Source: Takifugu bimaculatus
Taxonomy: Eukaryota > Chordata > Actinopteri > Tetraodontiformes > Tetraodontidae
Direction: 5' to 3'
Length of the DNA: 64,000 nucleotides
Assembly: GCA_004026145.2 (NCBI GenBank)
Contig: CP034985.2
Location: 1,846,057 to 1,910,056 of the forward strand
Position 1 is the first letter of the stretch. Every line of letters starts with the position of its first letter. Positions 47,252 to 59,981 of this stretch are shown here, in pieces. Made by a program: the position numbers and the translations under genes. Under the pieces are notes generated by a model that saw only the letters and a list, made by a program, of their open reading frames with translations, was not told the origin of the DNA and made no database searches.

Positions 47252-49131
47252 TCATGTGGTCCTTCCTGTCTTCCATATCTGTCTTTGTGACAAACCTTCC
47301 ATATCTGTCTTTGTGACAAAAAATGAGACCCGTAAACACTCGACAGAGATAACCTGGTTTCACCAGCTAATCTCGAGTTAATTTAGACTGTTGAAACAAG
47401 TACAGCCACACAGTTCAGGACCATGTTGAGGCATTACCAGGATATACAGGGAGACATTGGAAACACATTTAGAGCCAATAATCTCTGCTAATTAGAAATT
47501 AACAGAGAAATTAAACCAATTTGGGAATTATTTGGTCATGATACTACAAGAATTTAACAAAAAAAGCTTTAAATGGAATGGTTTAAATGGAAACATGAAG
47601 ACATCTACAATGAATGTTTTCTTTATATTAGTATGAAAAAAATATATCTGTATGTATGTAAACCGTCTCAATTAAGCCAGCCAGCTCACAACTGGAAGCC
47701 CTAGTTTATTTACCCAGACAGTAATATAGAGTATCTAAAATTACAATTTCGAATCTAAAATATTTAGGCATACTACAAGCCATATTTCAGACCTACCTTC
47801 CAGGTTGAATTAGGGCTAGGGTTATGGCTAGGTCTATGGTTAGGGTTAGGCAGGGCTAGGGCTAGGGTTAGGGTTAGATAGTGCTAGGGTTAGCACTAAG
47901 GTTAGGTAGGGTTAGGCCTAGGGTTAGGGTTAGGTAGTGCTAGGGTTAGGCCTAGGGTTTGGGTTAGGGCTAGTTTAGTTTAGTCGTCTATAATCTGCTG
48001 CCTGTCATCAATCCTCTCACCAAGGTTCACTCTCGAACACAAGACGGACACAGAAGGACTCACGGAACTGGAGTCTCCCTCAGAGTGTGGGGAAAAGAGC
48101 TGCTTGGCTGAGTTTGGACACTCCAAGTGCTTCATTTTTAGTTTAGTTACTTCATGTGAACCAGCACACACACACACACACACTACTCACACACACGTAC
48201 ACACAAATGCACAAATGTGGCTGCTTGAAGGTTTTCATGTGGGCGTTGGTCTGTGTCAACTTTTTCCAGTGGGGAGACTTTCCACTTGTTTATTTTTAAT
48301 GCCTGCCCTGACTGGGTTCAAAAAAAGACATCATGTTGACCCCCCCCCCCCCCCCCGGTTTGTTGCTGTGGATTGTTGATATTGGAGCGCTTGTTTCAGG
48401 TGCACACGTACTAGCAGTCACTCGCTGTACCACCCACTCCCTTTATGAGCACTCCGGAAAACATTGACAAACTCCCCGGTTGCACTTGTGTCTGCACACA
48501 TCAAAGAGTTGATGTGTTGCTTCAGCACAGGGAGACGTTCAGGTGGAACACGGTGCTGCTGTGTGCAGGTGTGCCCGTGCAAATATCAGCATGGTAGCGG
48601 AGCTCCGCTGTCACAAGCGTTAGAGTTTGGCTTGAGCCTCCAAAGGTTACAGCGCGCCAGCTTTCATCACTCGTTGGACCCGAGTGATGAAAGAGCAGAA
48701 CCATGTGTTTGGAGCTGAAAGTGCTTCAGCTCATACCTGGGCACTCCGCAATAGATTTGGTCAATTTTCAAACCAGCACCAAAACATTATACATTCTAAA
48801 AAGTGACTCTGGAATGCTAGTCTGGCCCCTCATGTTGGGAGCAGAACATCTGAATGAGCACCATCAACAAGACTGAGCCAGATTCTGAGTCAGATTCTGG
48901 AGTGACGCCAGGAGCAGCTGATCGTTTCACGGCTCATCTGCTGGACGTTTCAGCAGGATGCAGTCATTCCCAGTTATTAGTACTTTTGTGGAGGTTTGAT
49001 GTGTCAACAGATTGATTTTCAGCGCAAGCTTTCAAAACGGATACGTTAGCTGGGACGAGGCTGAAGACCGTGACAGGGTTGAGTAGGGAGCCAAATCTAT
49101 AGATAACTGCGGTGTTTCTGTCACATGGGGA
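47252..49131 (+). repeat. First copy of a 1.88 kb near-identical duplicated block
   Basis: Matches 49232-51106 base for base apart from single-base indels, homopolymer-length differences and a few substitutions (for example poly-C longer here, CTTCCAGG against CTGCCAGG). It stops exactly at the N gap, at CACATGGGGA. Confidence 0.95.
47809..47973 (+). repeat. Interstitial telomere-like TTAGGG/CTAGGG tract
   Basis: About 165 bp of GGGTTAGGGCTAGG-type units with insertions such as TAGTGC; a degenerate telomeric-type repeat. Confidence 0.85.
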
Positions 49132-49231
49132 NNNNNNNNNNNNNNNNNNNNNNNNNNNNNNNNNNNNNNNNNNNNNNNNNNNNNNNNNNNNNNNNNNNNN
49201 NNNNNNNNNNNNNNNNNNNNNNNNNNNNNNN
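49132..49231. other. Assembly gap (100 N)
   Basis: Exactly 100 N, the usual placeholder for a gap of unknown size. Confidence 0.99.
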
Positions 49232-51106
49232 CATCATGTGGTCCTTCCTGTCTTTCCATATCTGTCTTTTGACAAACCTTCCATATCTGTCTTGTGACAA
49301 AAAATGAGACCCGTAAACACTCGACAGAGATAACCTGGTTTCACCAGCTAATCTCGAGTTAATTTAGACTGTTGAAACAAGTACAGCCACACAGTTCAGG
49401 ACCATGTTGAGGCATTACCAGGATATACAGGGAGGCATTGGAAACACATTTAGAGCCAAAATCTCTGCTAATTAGAAATTAACAGAGAAATAAACCAATT
49501 TGGGAATTATTTGGTCATGATACTACAAGAATTTAACAAAAAAAAAGCTTTAAATGGAATGGTTTAAATGGAAACATGAAGACATCTACAATGAATGTTT
49601 TCTTTATATTAGTATGAAAAAAAATATCTGTATGTATGTAAACCGTCTCAATTAAGCCAGCCAGCTCACAACTGGAAGCCCTAGTTTATTTACCCAGACA
49701 GTAATATAGAGTATCTAAAATTACAATTTCATCTAAAATATTTAGGCATACTACAAGCCATATTTCAGACCTACCTGCCAGGTTGAATTAGGGCTAGGGT
49801 TATGGCTAGGTCTATGGTTAGGGTTAGGCAGGGCTAGGGCTAGGGTTAGGGTTAGATAGTGCTAGGGTTAGCACTAAGGTTAGGTAGGGTTAGGCCTAGG
49901 GTTAGGGTTAGGTAGTGCTAGGGTTAGGCCTAGGGTTTGGGTTAGGGCTAGTTTAGTTTAGTCGTCTATAATCTGCTGCCTGTCATCAATCCTCTCACCA
50001 AGGTTCACTCTCGAACACAAGACGGACACAGAAGGACTCACGGAACTGGAGTCTCCCTCAGAGTGTGGGGAAAAGAGCTGCTTGGCTGAGTTTGGACACT
50101 CCAAGTGCTTCATTTTTAGTTTAGTTACTTCATGTGAACCAGCACACACACACACACACACTACTCACACACACGTACACACAAATGCACAAATGTGGCT
50201 GCTTGAAGGTTTTCATGTGGGCGTTGGTCTGTGTCAACTTTTTCCAGTGGGGAGACTTTCCACTTGTTTATTTTTAATGCCTGCCCTGACTGGGTTCAAA
50301 AAAAGACATCATGTTGACCCCCCCCCCCCCCGGTTTGTTGCTGTGGATTGTTGATATTGGAGCGCTTGTTTCAGGTGCACACGTACTAGCAGTCACTCGC
50401 TGTACCACCCACTCCCTTTATGAGCACTCCGGAAAACATTGACAAACTCCCCGGTTGCACTTGTGTCTGCACACATCAAAGAGTTGATGTGTTGCTTCAG
50501 CACAGGGAGACGTTCAGGTGGAACACGGTGCTGCTGTGTGCAGGTGTGCCCGTGCAAATATCAGCATGGTAGCGGAGCTCCGCTGTCACAAGCGTTAGAG
50601 TTTGGCTTGAGCCTCCAAAGGTTACAGCGCGCCAGCTTTCATCACTCGTTGGACCCGAGTGATGAAAGAGCAGAACCATGTGTTTGGAGCTGAAAGTGCT
50701 TCAGCTCATACCTGGGCACTCCGCAATAGATTTGGTCAATTTTCAAACCAGCACCAAAACATTATACATTCTAAAAAGTGACTCTGGAATGCTAGTCTGG
50801 CCCCTCATGTTGGGAGCAGAACATCTGAATGAGCACCATCAACAAGACTGAGCCAGATTCTGAGTCAGATTCTGGAGTGACGCCAGGAGCAGCTGATCGT
50901 TTCACGGCTCATCTGCTGGACGTTTCAGCAGGATGCAGTCATTCCCAGTTATTAGTACTTTTGTGGAGGTTTGATGTGTCAACAGATTGATTTTCAGCGC
51001 AAGCTTTCAAAACGGATACGTTAGCTGGGACGAGGCTGAAGACCGTGACAGGGTTGAGTAGGGAGCCAAATCTATAGATAACTGCGGTGTTTCTGTCACA
51101 TGGGGA
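49232..51106 (+). repeat. Second copy of the 1.88 kb duplicated block
   Basis: Begins at the gap edge at the sequence found near 47252 and continues past CACATGGGGA into unique GTGTGTTACC, where the first copy is cut by the gap. This suggests it is the properly extended version. Confidence 0.95.
49787..49951 (+). repeat. Second copy of the telomere-like tract
   Basis: Same sequence and same irregularities as 47809-47973, part of the duplicated block. Confidence 0.85.
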
Positions 51107-52109
51107 GTGTGTTACCATATAAGACAGCAATATGACTCACCCTGCTCTCTGACCCACTATGTGGGAAGTCATGATTCATACAAGCTGCACGGGCCCAAAA
51201 ATACTCCTGTGCCCACACACACACACACACACACACATACACACACATGCACATACCTCTCCTGCTCAGTCATACTCACCACCCACAGACACTGATAGGC
51301 TCAGATGGTGCTGCTAACACACAGTGAGAGGTTAGAGAGCTGCCAGAGAGAGGCTGGATTAATAAGATGACTGGATTTCTGCTGATGTGTTTCTGAGGTA
51401 ACGCTGCTGCACACAAGAAACCGACACACAACATTGATTTTGTTCACTCTAACACTTTAGGAAACCTACTTGCAATTGATGTGAGCCGTGCAAACATTTC
51501 CTGAGGACATCCCCAAATGCTCTGTCTTAAAAACTGGGTCCTGAAAGACCTTTGGTTGCACTTTGGCTTTAAATGTTCGAGTGTGAAATGGGGATTTTAA
51601 TGAGTTGTTGTGTGTTTTATCTTGGATGGCTCACACCGCCTCCTGTACTGAGTGTTGGTTGACAAGTTTCAGCTCAACACAGCAGGTGGACAGACGTTGA
51701 TTTGCCTCAATTCTCTGTCTTTAGCTGTATTTTATCCTCATCGGACTCCCGGACTTGTTTCCAAGATGCATCAGGCTGGTCCAAATTTTCCTTTACAAAC
51801 TTCTTACACGGACATTGGTGTTGAGGGTGCAGGAGAGGTTTTCTTCTGATGGCTCTTCTGTGTTTGTGCACATGGAACCTGAATGTACCAGAGTCTGCCA
51901 GATGTATTCCTGGAGGTCTTGTGCCCCCTCCAACACAGGTTCTGACTCTGGCTTTCTGGCTGCAGCTCTACTCTCAGGAATCTCTGAGTTGACAGGATTC
52001 CTGGCTTCCAGACCTTATCTGGTCAGGCTGTGAGGCACCTGGAACAATCCTACCTGCTTTGTAGGCATCACTCCTGTTCATTTCACAAAGGGCCCCACGG
52101 CTGAGGGGA

Positions 52110-52260
52110 CAATAACTGGACTAAAGCTCTAATTAATGAGCATTGCCTCATCTTTTCTAATGATTGGCACAGGCGCCATCCTAACACCTGATTAAGCTCA
52201 AATATCTCGATCAAAGTTATGCAGCAGCTCACATCTCCTGGCGTTCCCGCTCTTTTGCAG
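52110..52260. other. Candidate conserved non-coding element in bach2 intron 1
   Basis: Contains AGCTCTAATTAATGAGCA, TTTTCTAATGATTGGCAC and CACCTGATTAAGCTC: clustered TAAT cores and an E-box (CACCTG). Confidence 0.28.
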
Positions 52261-54235
52261 GGTGCAGGGTTTCCACATTTTCACCCAAATAACACACTGA
52301 AATTGCTCAAAAAGGAGTGTTTCATGTTTAACTTTATGCATTCTAATAGGCCACTGCTGAAACATTAACGATAGCACTTTCTGCAGGGTTCATTTGTAGC
52401 CTGAGATGCTTCTCCATCCTCACAGGTCACCTGTGGAGGTGGACAGGTGGACTGTGAGGAACATTGTCTTCTTCAGCCAGACATGTTGTGGGTATATAAC
52501 GTATATTTCATCATAGCGATGAATGTGGAGTCCATGAAAGCATGATTTCATGTTTCCTTGTGTAAAAGAGCAACTGAACAATGGCAGTATAAAGTTCTAC
52601 TAAAATACTGCCAAAAGACACTGAGGTCATCTGTAAGGCTTTAAAGCTGCTCATGCACGTTGAAAAACCTGAGCTGAAGTCACTGTTGTTTCCACCATGC
52701 ACATCACCAGAAACATTTTGACCTTTTACGGAGCAAAAACAACAAAGGATCAAATAGGACAAGTTCAAAGGAAATGACGAGGGGAAGTGACTGCAAGTTG
52801 GGGGAGTCTGCCACCAAAGAAGAAAAAGTTTGATAAGATATTTGGCTGATAGCCCTTTTGGTTATACAAGCAGGTTTCATAAGGTCCTCAAGCTGATGCT
52901 CACAACAATGAAGCCTCAACAGCGTGTCCAAAATTCCAGCATGAGGGTGGTCCTCGCTGATATAGTCTGTGTAGAGACACTGTCCATCTGACCCTTTGTC
53001 TCTTAACACCTCCTGGGACCTGCAGCAAACCTGGGCAACGCTGCTTGTGCCACCAGTAGCAGCTCCGCTCAGAGGCTTTGGGAGAGGCTCTTTGGGCTCT
53101 TTTCTGGACCTTTCTGAATGAAAACCTTCCTGGTAGCAGCACGTTACCTGCATGTCAACACAAAGACCGCTTTGACCGCCACACTGATAGAGTAATTGCT
53201 TCGTGCAGCGCCTAACGAGCAACGCATCTCTTTGTCAGAGTCGGCCGCTCATGCTCGCTCCCGCAGGAGCGCTGAAGTTGGTTCTGACTGCTTTGATCTA
53301 CAGAAGAGCTTTAGCTGCCTGTGTGTGTGCTAGAAAGAGCTGCTGTCAACAGACCAAACCTCAAAAATGAAAGAGAAATCAAAATCATTAAGAACGTAGA
53401 CAACATGTCAGGACAGCTTTCTGTTAATTAGGTTCAACGCATGTATGAAGACACGGCTGACAAGCATCCACAGTTCCCAACTTCTTCTCTATGATAATTG
53501 GAGAAAGTCCGCGTACAGAAACCCACTCTTGCAGCCCCCTCAGTCATTTTTCACCTTCATGTTTCACAAACTGCTTGTCATCTTTTGTCTTGTGCTCGGT
53601 AAGACAAAGACGTCCTGCTGCTGTCTCCTACTGTGAGACAGGTCCGGACACACAACCGGTGCAGCTGCAGGTCAGTGGAGAGCATCAAGTCAAGGGTCCA
53701 AGTCTCTACACACCAGGGTCTAGCTAGTGAGTTTGGTGGTTTTCTTCAACAACAATAATTAGAGATCTAACAGGTTTTACGTCACTTCCTAATGTAAGTT
53801 CCTGAAAAGGATGTTGAGGAGGAACTTTTCCAGGGTAGATCACAAAAATGAAGGAATTGTAGTGCACAAGAAGAGGTCTGCCTTCACAGTTAGCCCTTGA
53901 TGACAACCGCGATTTCTCTTTAAGTCCTGTCATTTTATTCTGTAGACAAAACCATTCCGTGTACATCGGGCTTGCATCAGCAGCACAACTCTTCAGGTTG
54001 GGGTCTTTTGTTGTTTACCGGTGGGTGTTTTGGGTGGGACACAGGGACGCAGAGTCAAGGCCGTCCAACTGACTTTCAATGTTAAAGGGAGAGCCAGCCT
54101 GTGTGTAGTGGCAGTCAGGCTGGTGTGTGTGGAGCCACGAGGGTAGCTGATGTTAGCCCTGTGGTATGTGCTGGTGGAGTTCAGCTGTAAGCTGACCCCC
54201 CTCTGTTGTGCTTCTATTTCCAGGGCGTGAGCGGA

Positions 54236-54478
54236 ATGTCCGTGGATGAGAAGTCTGAAGCCCCCATGTACGTGTATGAGTCGACGGTTCATTGTACCAA
54301 TATCCTCCTCCGCCTGAACGACCAACGGAAACAGGATATCCTGTGTGATGTGACTGTCCTGGTGGAGGGCAAGGAGTTCCGTGGGCACCGGGCTGTTCTG
54401 GCTGCCTGCAGCGAGTATTTCCTCCAGGCACTGGCAGGCCAGGCAGAGAATGGCTTAGTTGTTACGCTTCCGCAAGAG
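54236..54478 (+). CDS. bach2: bach2 first coding exon: start and N-terminal half of BTB
   Basis: The exon begins at 54224 after TATTTCCAG; ATG at 54236 gives MSVDEK, as in vertebrate BACH2. It codes 81 residues ending VVTLPQE; donor GTACAC at 54479 runs straight into an (AC)n microsatellite, so the donor's +3 to +6 bases belong to the repeat. Confidence 0.96.
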
Positions 54479-54514
<36 letters not shown>

Positions 54515-57500
54515 TCCACTGTGGTTTTTTCGTGCAGGGGTGGAAACTCAACTTGAGTATTTTTTAAATCTCTCCACCGTGCTTCCTTTTTTTCTGAGCT
54601 ACCCACACTGATGAGCTACCCCCCCCTCAATCACAACAACAACATGAACTATTGCCTTTTCACATCCAGGCCAATTCTTGAGCATTATTGTGCTCATGAG
54701 GTGGTTTCATGGGGCCCTGCTCTATGGGGGTCTATGAAGGAATGCTAATAAGCAATGACGTTGAAAGAAAATGCTAAATATTCAAAACAGCAAACACATC
54801 ACAGTTCCACATTAAATTTAAGGAAATGTGATTTACATAACATCTGTTGCAATCATGACTGGTAAATAGACCCACCCCCCCACCACAAGTGGTGTCAGGT
54901 GACAGTACCCAGACAGGCGATATATCATAAAGGATTGTGGCAGGGCCAGGATCATATAGGGGCCATCCTGCTGCTGGGTGTAGCTGGAGAAGTGGAGATG
55001 GCTGAAGGACAGAAAGAGGAGAAGAACACGTAAAGCTACACGCACGATGTAGCAGAAGTTGCCAAGTTGAGCAGAAGATGACAATAGAAAAGTGGAGTTT
55101 CATGCAACGGTAACGTAGCAGCAGCAGCGAGCTCTCCTCATCCTGGATCCTGCTCCTGCTCAGGGCTTCTTCCTGCTACATGGGACCATTGTCTCGGCAC
55201 CGATGTCCTCCCATCAGATTCTTAGGTTCTGGGTTTCAGGGTTTCAGAGACAATCTTGCCTGCAACAGATGCTGTATGGAAAAATTGAAATGAATAAAAT
55301 AATGAAAAATTCAGGTGAGTTTTGGCTGCATGGGTTTGCCATGAACGCCAGTCATGACGTGATGTTTAAGTGCCTCCAACTGTTGCCTTTGGTGTAGATA
55401 ATATCACCTCCCAACTGTAAGGTAGCGCTGAGACATGGGCCATTAGTCAATGAGCAGGAATCCAAAGACTCCTTAACTTTATCGTAATTCGGTAATTTAA
55501 TTCCAGCCTAAGGGTGTGATGACGAGCGTTACCGAGCTGGTGCTGCTGTGAGGGCCAATTAGCACTGCAGGCAGATGTGGCAGCTACACTTGTTAGTGAG
55601 CGAGTGACGAGACACCCATCGGGTTCTCTTCTTTTGGGCTCACATTGTCACCTTCGCATCATCTCCTGGCACAGCTCCTCCTCCTCTCAACACACTTGTG
55701 GGCCATGCACACATGCATGTGCTGCTGCTGCTGCTGCTGTGAAAAGTGGGGCACCTCCCACACGTGTTGCAGCGCTGTTCTCATTGGGGGCCACGCTGCA
55801 TTAATAAAGCGCAGCCTGTCAAAAGACGTCATATCGTCTCTGTATGCAAAATACACATTTAGCCTCCTTAACTCAAAGCCTGACTGCAGGGAATAGTGCA
55901 CGGATGCTCAAAGTGGCTTATTCGTCACCTTCTCTCATGAATAACGCACTTGTTGTCTTTCAGGTGTGAGATCAAGTGTGAAGAGTACCACCTCTCGGTA
56001 ACTCTCTCATCTGACAAATGAGACACCCAGACTTGCTGTCTGTTTCCAGCCATTTTCAGTCCAGCAGCACCTTATGGATAGATGATGGCTACCTTTTATG
56101 ATCTATATTTCACATCGAATTTCCCTTTGACGCAATATTTTCAGCCTTATTCAGCATCTCTGGCTGCTGTCTGCTTGAGTCACCGTCACATTATGGGGGA
56201 GTGGAGCCACTCCTGGTTCCACTCCACTGGTTTAAGGTTCCCTGTCAGCTGTCGTTTGACAGTCAGCCAGTGAAGCGTGTGGCTGCATCCCTGCATCAGG
56301 TCTGCATGTCGTCACGGTGATGGAGGTGATGGGAAGGCTGGGCAGGGATGAGGAACAACCACCACCTGCTCATGTCTCCTGGTCCTCCTCCCTCTGAAGA
56401 GGAAGAGGTGGGCTGCACTTGTTAGTTAGACTCAGGCTGGCCAGACTTGCTCCATCTAAACCAGGGGGGCCCAAACCCAGTATTTAGAAGCGGCAATCCA
56501 GTCTGGATTTCTGTCCTACCGGGCAGAAATGCTTTCACTGAGGAAAGTGGGATCCCAGGGGACGGCGTTGTCCACCTCGTAGGACAGAAATAGCACCAGT
56601 AGTTACTGGTGCTGAATGATGGAGGCATAGACACGCTTTCTCTACACATCCTGTATCTCAAAGATGTTTTCATGAGAGGAGCCGTCATCTTTGTGATGAA
56701 CCAGCACCCCCTCTCAGTAACACACCCCCCCCACCGATCTTTGTGTCAGGCACATTTTTGCTTGAGAGCAGATTCACTCTTTTATTCCAACACGAGATCA
56801 GAATAAATGAGTAGTCAGGGTGTTGCTAACAGATGCTAAAGCTAGCAGCTGTTGCTCCGTCTCCTCTATGAGCAGATTCAGAATCACCTCCCAAACTAGG
56901 AAGAGCAGTAACATTGGGACTATGACATCACAGAAGAATAACCAAATGAATTAAAAAAGAGAGCCAAGCAAACGCCTCATGAACCACATCATGTTTGTGC
57001 CCCTTTTTCTCCTCTTTTTGAGTTTGGTTTGGAACAAAGAGAAGCAGAATCAGAGTGATTGAAGAACCTCAAACCACCTCCTGTTTGTCATCAGCTCAGC
57101 AACATTTTCATCTCCAAAGGAAACACACACCTTTTCCTGAGTTGGTGCACATATAGTTTAGAAATCTAAAGTGTATTAAGCCTCTGGGAGCGTGTTATTA
57201 CACATCGGGTGTCCTCAGCTTAGATGAATGGCACCATTTCTACATGAAGGGCGAGAGGTCCAAATATGGAGGCGCTGCATTTGGCCATGGGGATTCCTTG
57301 AATATTATATATGTAACATGTCTACATGTAATATTTATTATATTACTGTTGTATATCTGTTAGTAGCTTCATTTGTGATGAAGCTTCGACCACAACACAA
57401 GGATACAGGGAGATGATTCAAGGAGACAACCAGCAGTATAGCAACTGTAACAACAATGAGAATAACAACAACAACGATAAGAAGAAGAAGAAGAAGAATG

Positions 57501-59295
57501 AGGAGGAGGAGGAGGAGGAGGGGAGAGGAGAGGAGAGGAGAGGCAGCCATGACCCAGCAGGGTTCCAGCAGCCTGGTGATCAGGGGATCATGTTTCTGGA
57601 CCCCGGCAGCCACAGCCTTTCGCAGCAGAATTAAGATGTAAACCTAATAATTAGACAAGCCTCTAAATATGATAATTATGTCTAGAATAATAACTGGAAC
57701 ACCAGAATTAGTGACGAGGTGTTTACTTTAAATTTGATGCCGCTCAGTTCATAACAGACATTTGAACATTTCCATTTTAAAGGTGGACGCGTCAAAACCC
57801 CAACCCTGCTGGTAATAAAAGGTCTGACTGGATGGACAGATCTAACTAAGGACTAACTAAAGACAGATAGTCGGTGACATTCATCCCTCTGCTCAGGTTA
57901 AACTGTTGATCCGTACAATTCCTGTTAATCTGAGGGGGCCCCACACTGAAGGCCTGGCTGGGACACTACTGCAAAAATACAGCACAACAGACAGATGGTG
58001 CATGGATGGATGGATACATGGATGGATGGGTGGATGGATACATGGATGGATGGGTGGATGGATGGATGGATGGATGGATGGGTGGGTGGGTGGATGGATG
58101 CATGGATGGATGGATGGATGCATGATGGATGGGTGGATGGATGGGTGGATGCATGGATGGATGCAGAGATGGATGGATGAATGGATGCATGGATGGACGG
58201 ATGGATGCAGAGATGAATGGATGGGTGGATGGATGGATGGATGGATGCATTGATGGATGGATGGATGGATGGATGGATAAATGGATGGACCGACAGTGTT
58301 CTGTGTGTGTTGTGTTTGGTGTGGGTGGTTTGTGTGCGTTGTGGGTGGTGTGGGTGGTGTGTGTGCGTTGTGTTTGGTGTGTGTGGTGCAGTGTGAGGGG
58401 GACGTTATGCCCTCTGGAGTGTCTGGTCCTAGCTAAGCTGTACTGGACGGATTAGGAATACTCTATCTGGTCTAATCCAGGAGCGGTTTACTCACCAGCA
58501 GCTCAGCACCAGGAGCGTCTGAGCCTGGCCCACCGACACACGTGCTGCTATGTGTGTCCAGCACCATCTCCTCCAATTTTCTTCATCAAGCTCTTCCAGG
58601 CTGGTGCTGAATGTAGGTACTTGCTAGCTTTGCTGACTGTTACTCAGCAGCCGTGACGCTGAGGCCATCAGCTTCTGGAACCTCTTCTCCTGTGAGGGGA
58701 AGCCCTTTTTTGTCATGTCATCCTACTCCCTCATTAGCATTCATGGCATGCAGCGACTCACTGGAGAACATCTGAATGAACCCCAGAGAAAAAGAGAATT
58801 GGGTTGTTGAGGTCGGAAAGAGAACAAATCGTTCCCTGTCTTGTATCCCTTCTCCCCCGGAGATCCAGAGCGTGACTGCATCACCAGGATCCTCCATCCT
58901 TCACGGTGGCGAATCTTTCGTAAACCACTTACTGCTAACAGCCCCGATCGCACAACTCCAGATCAAGACCACAACACACTCCTTTACGATGAGCTCATCA
59001 CATCTAGTATTAGTTTTACCATCTTTCTAATTTTCTGTGCTCTGTTTTCCTTTAATGAGTACCTGTCTCCGACCGTCTCTCTCCCCCATCTCTCCCCACA
59101 TCTCTCTCTCTCTCTCGTAATGCATTCTTCATTAGATTGCGGTGCTGGTTCTGGCCATGGGATCATCACATATGGTGCAGGAGGACATAAAGATGTGCTC
59201 CTGCAGGCAGCAGCTGCTGATACATGCTGAAAATTGATCCCTGGTTCACTCAGCGTTTTTCCTCCACCAGCGCTGCTGTTTATCAGAAGCCATGA

Positions 59296-59339
<44 letters not shown>

Positions 59340-59940
59340 CTGGATTTGGTTTTAAGGCGGCTATAGTAACACAGACAGAGAGCTCACAGCTCATTAGGAA
59401 GGTGATGAAATATTAACTGAGCCAAATCAACATTCTTCTGAAATCATCGGGCCAGCAGGGGACATCTGGAGAGCCGGGTCAGGACATTCTGGCCTGGGTC
59501 CTGGGACCCCTGTGAATGTAAAGCCAGGATGCAGGTGTAGATGTTGAAAGGCTGTATTTTGATTGCACCGGCTGCAGTTTGATTACAAAGATGACAAATT
59601 TGAATGAGATCGCCTCTCAGAGAAGTTGTTGGTCCTGCAGTCATTCAGAATAGACCCAAGCCCCAAAGTGCTGCTGTGTGCATGTGGCCCTCATGTGAGG
59701 GTCTGAATCAAATGGGTTGATAATGGCTGAGCGCTTCATATGAATAGAGAACTGTTTGAGTACAGCAAATTTGTGGTTATAATAGTAATATTATTGCTTT
59801 CATTCACATCTAATTTATTCTATGGTGCAAATGAATATTTTGGGCTCGCCTCCAAGTCAAACCACAGCCACTGTAGTTCTGTAGACTGTTTATGAAAAAC
59901 TGACTGTTGGCGCTTCACAGAGACTGATCCAGGATCAGAA

Positions 59941-59981
<41 letters not shown>

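Larger units (their letters stand above)
28833..54223 (+). other. Inferred first intron of bach2 (about 25.4 kb)
   Basis: No convincing coding exon was found here. It holds microsatellites, minisatellites, transposon fragments, the duplicated block around the N gap and several complex non-repetitive stretches. Further non-coding leader exons cannot be excluded by eye. Confidence 0.5.

Noticed and set aside
52704..53222. 172-residue minus-strand open frame
   Set aside because: Longest non-repeat frame outside the two genes, but no recognisable motif, with a Cys/Ser-rich irregular composition; treated as chance within the intron.
57893..58455. MDGW-rich and HPSIHP-rich open frames
   Set aside because: Translations of the GGAT tetranucleotide array.
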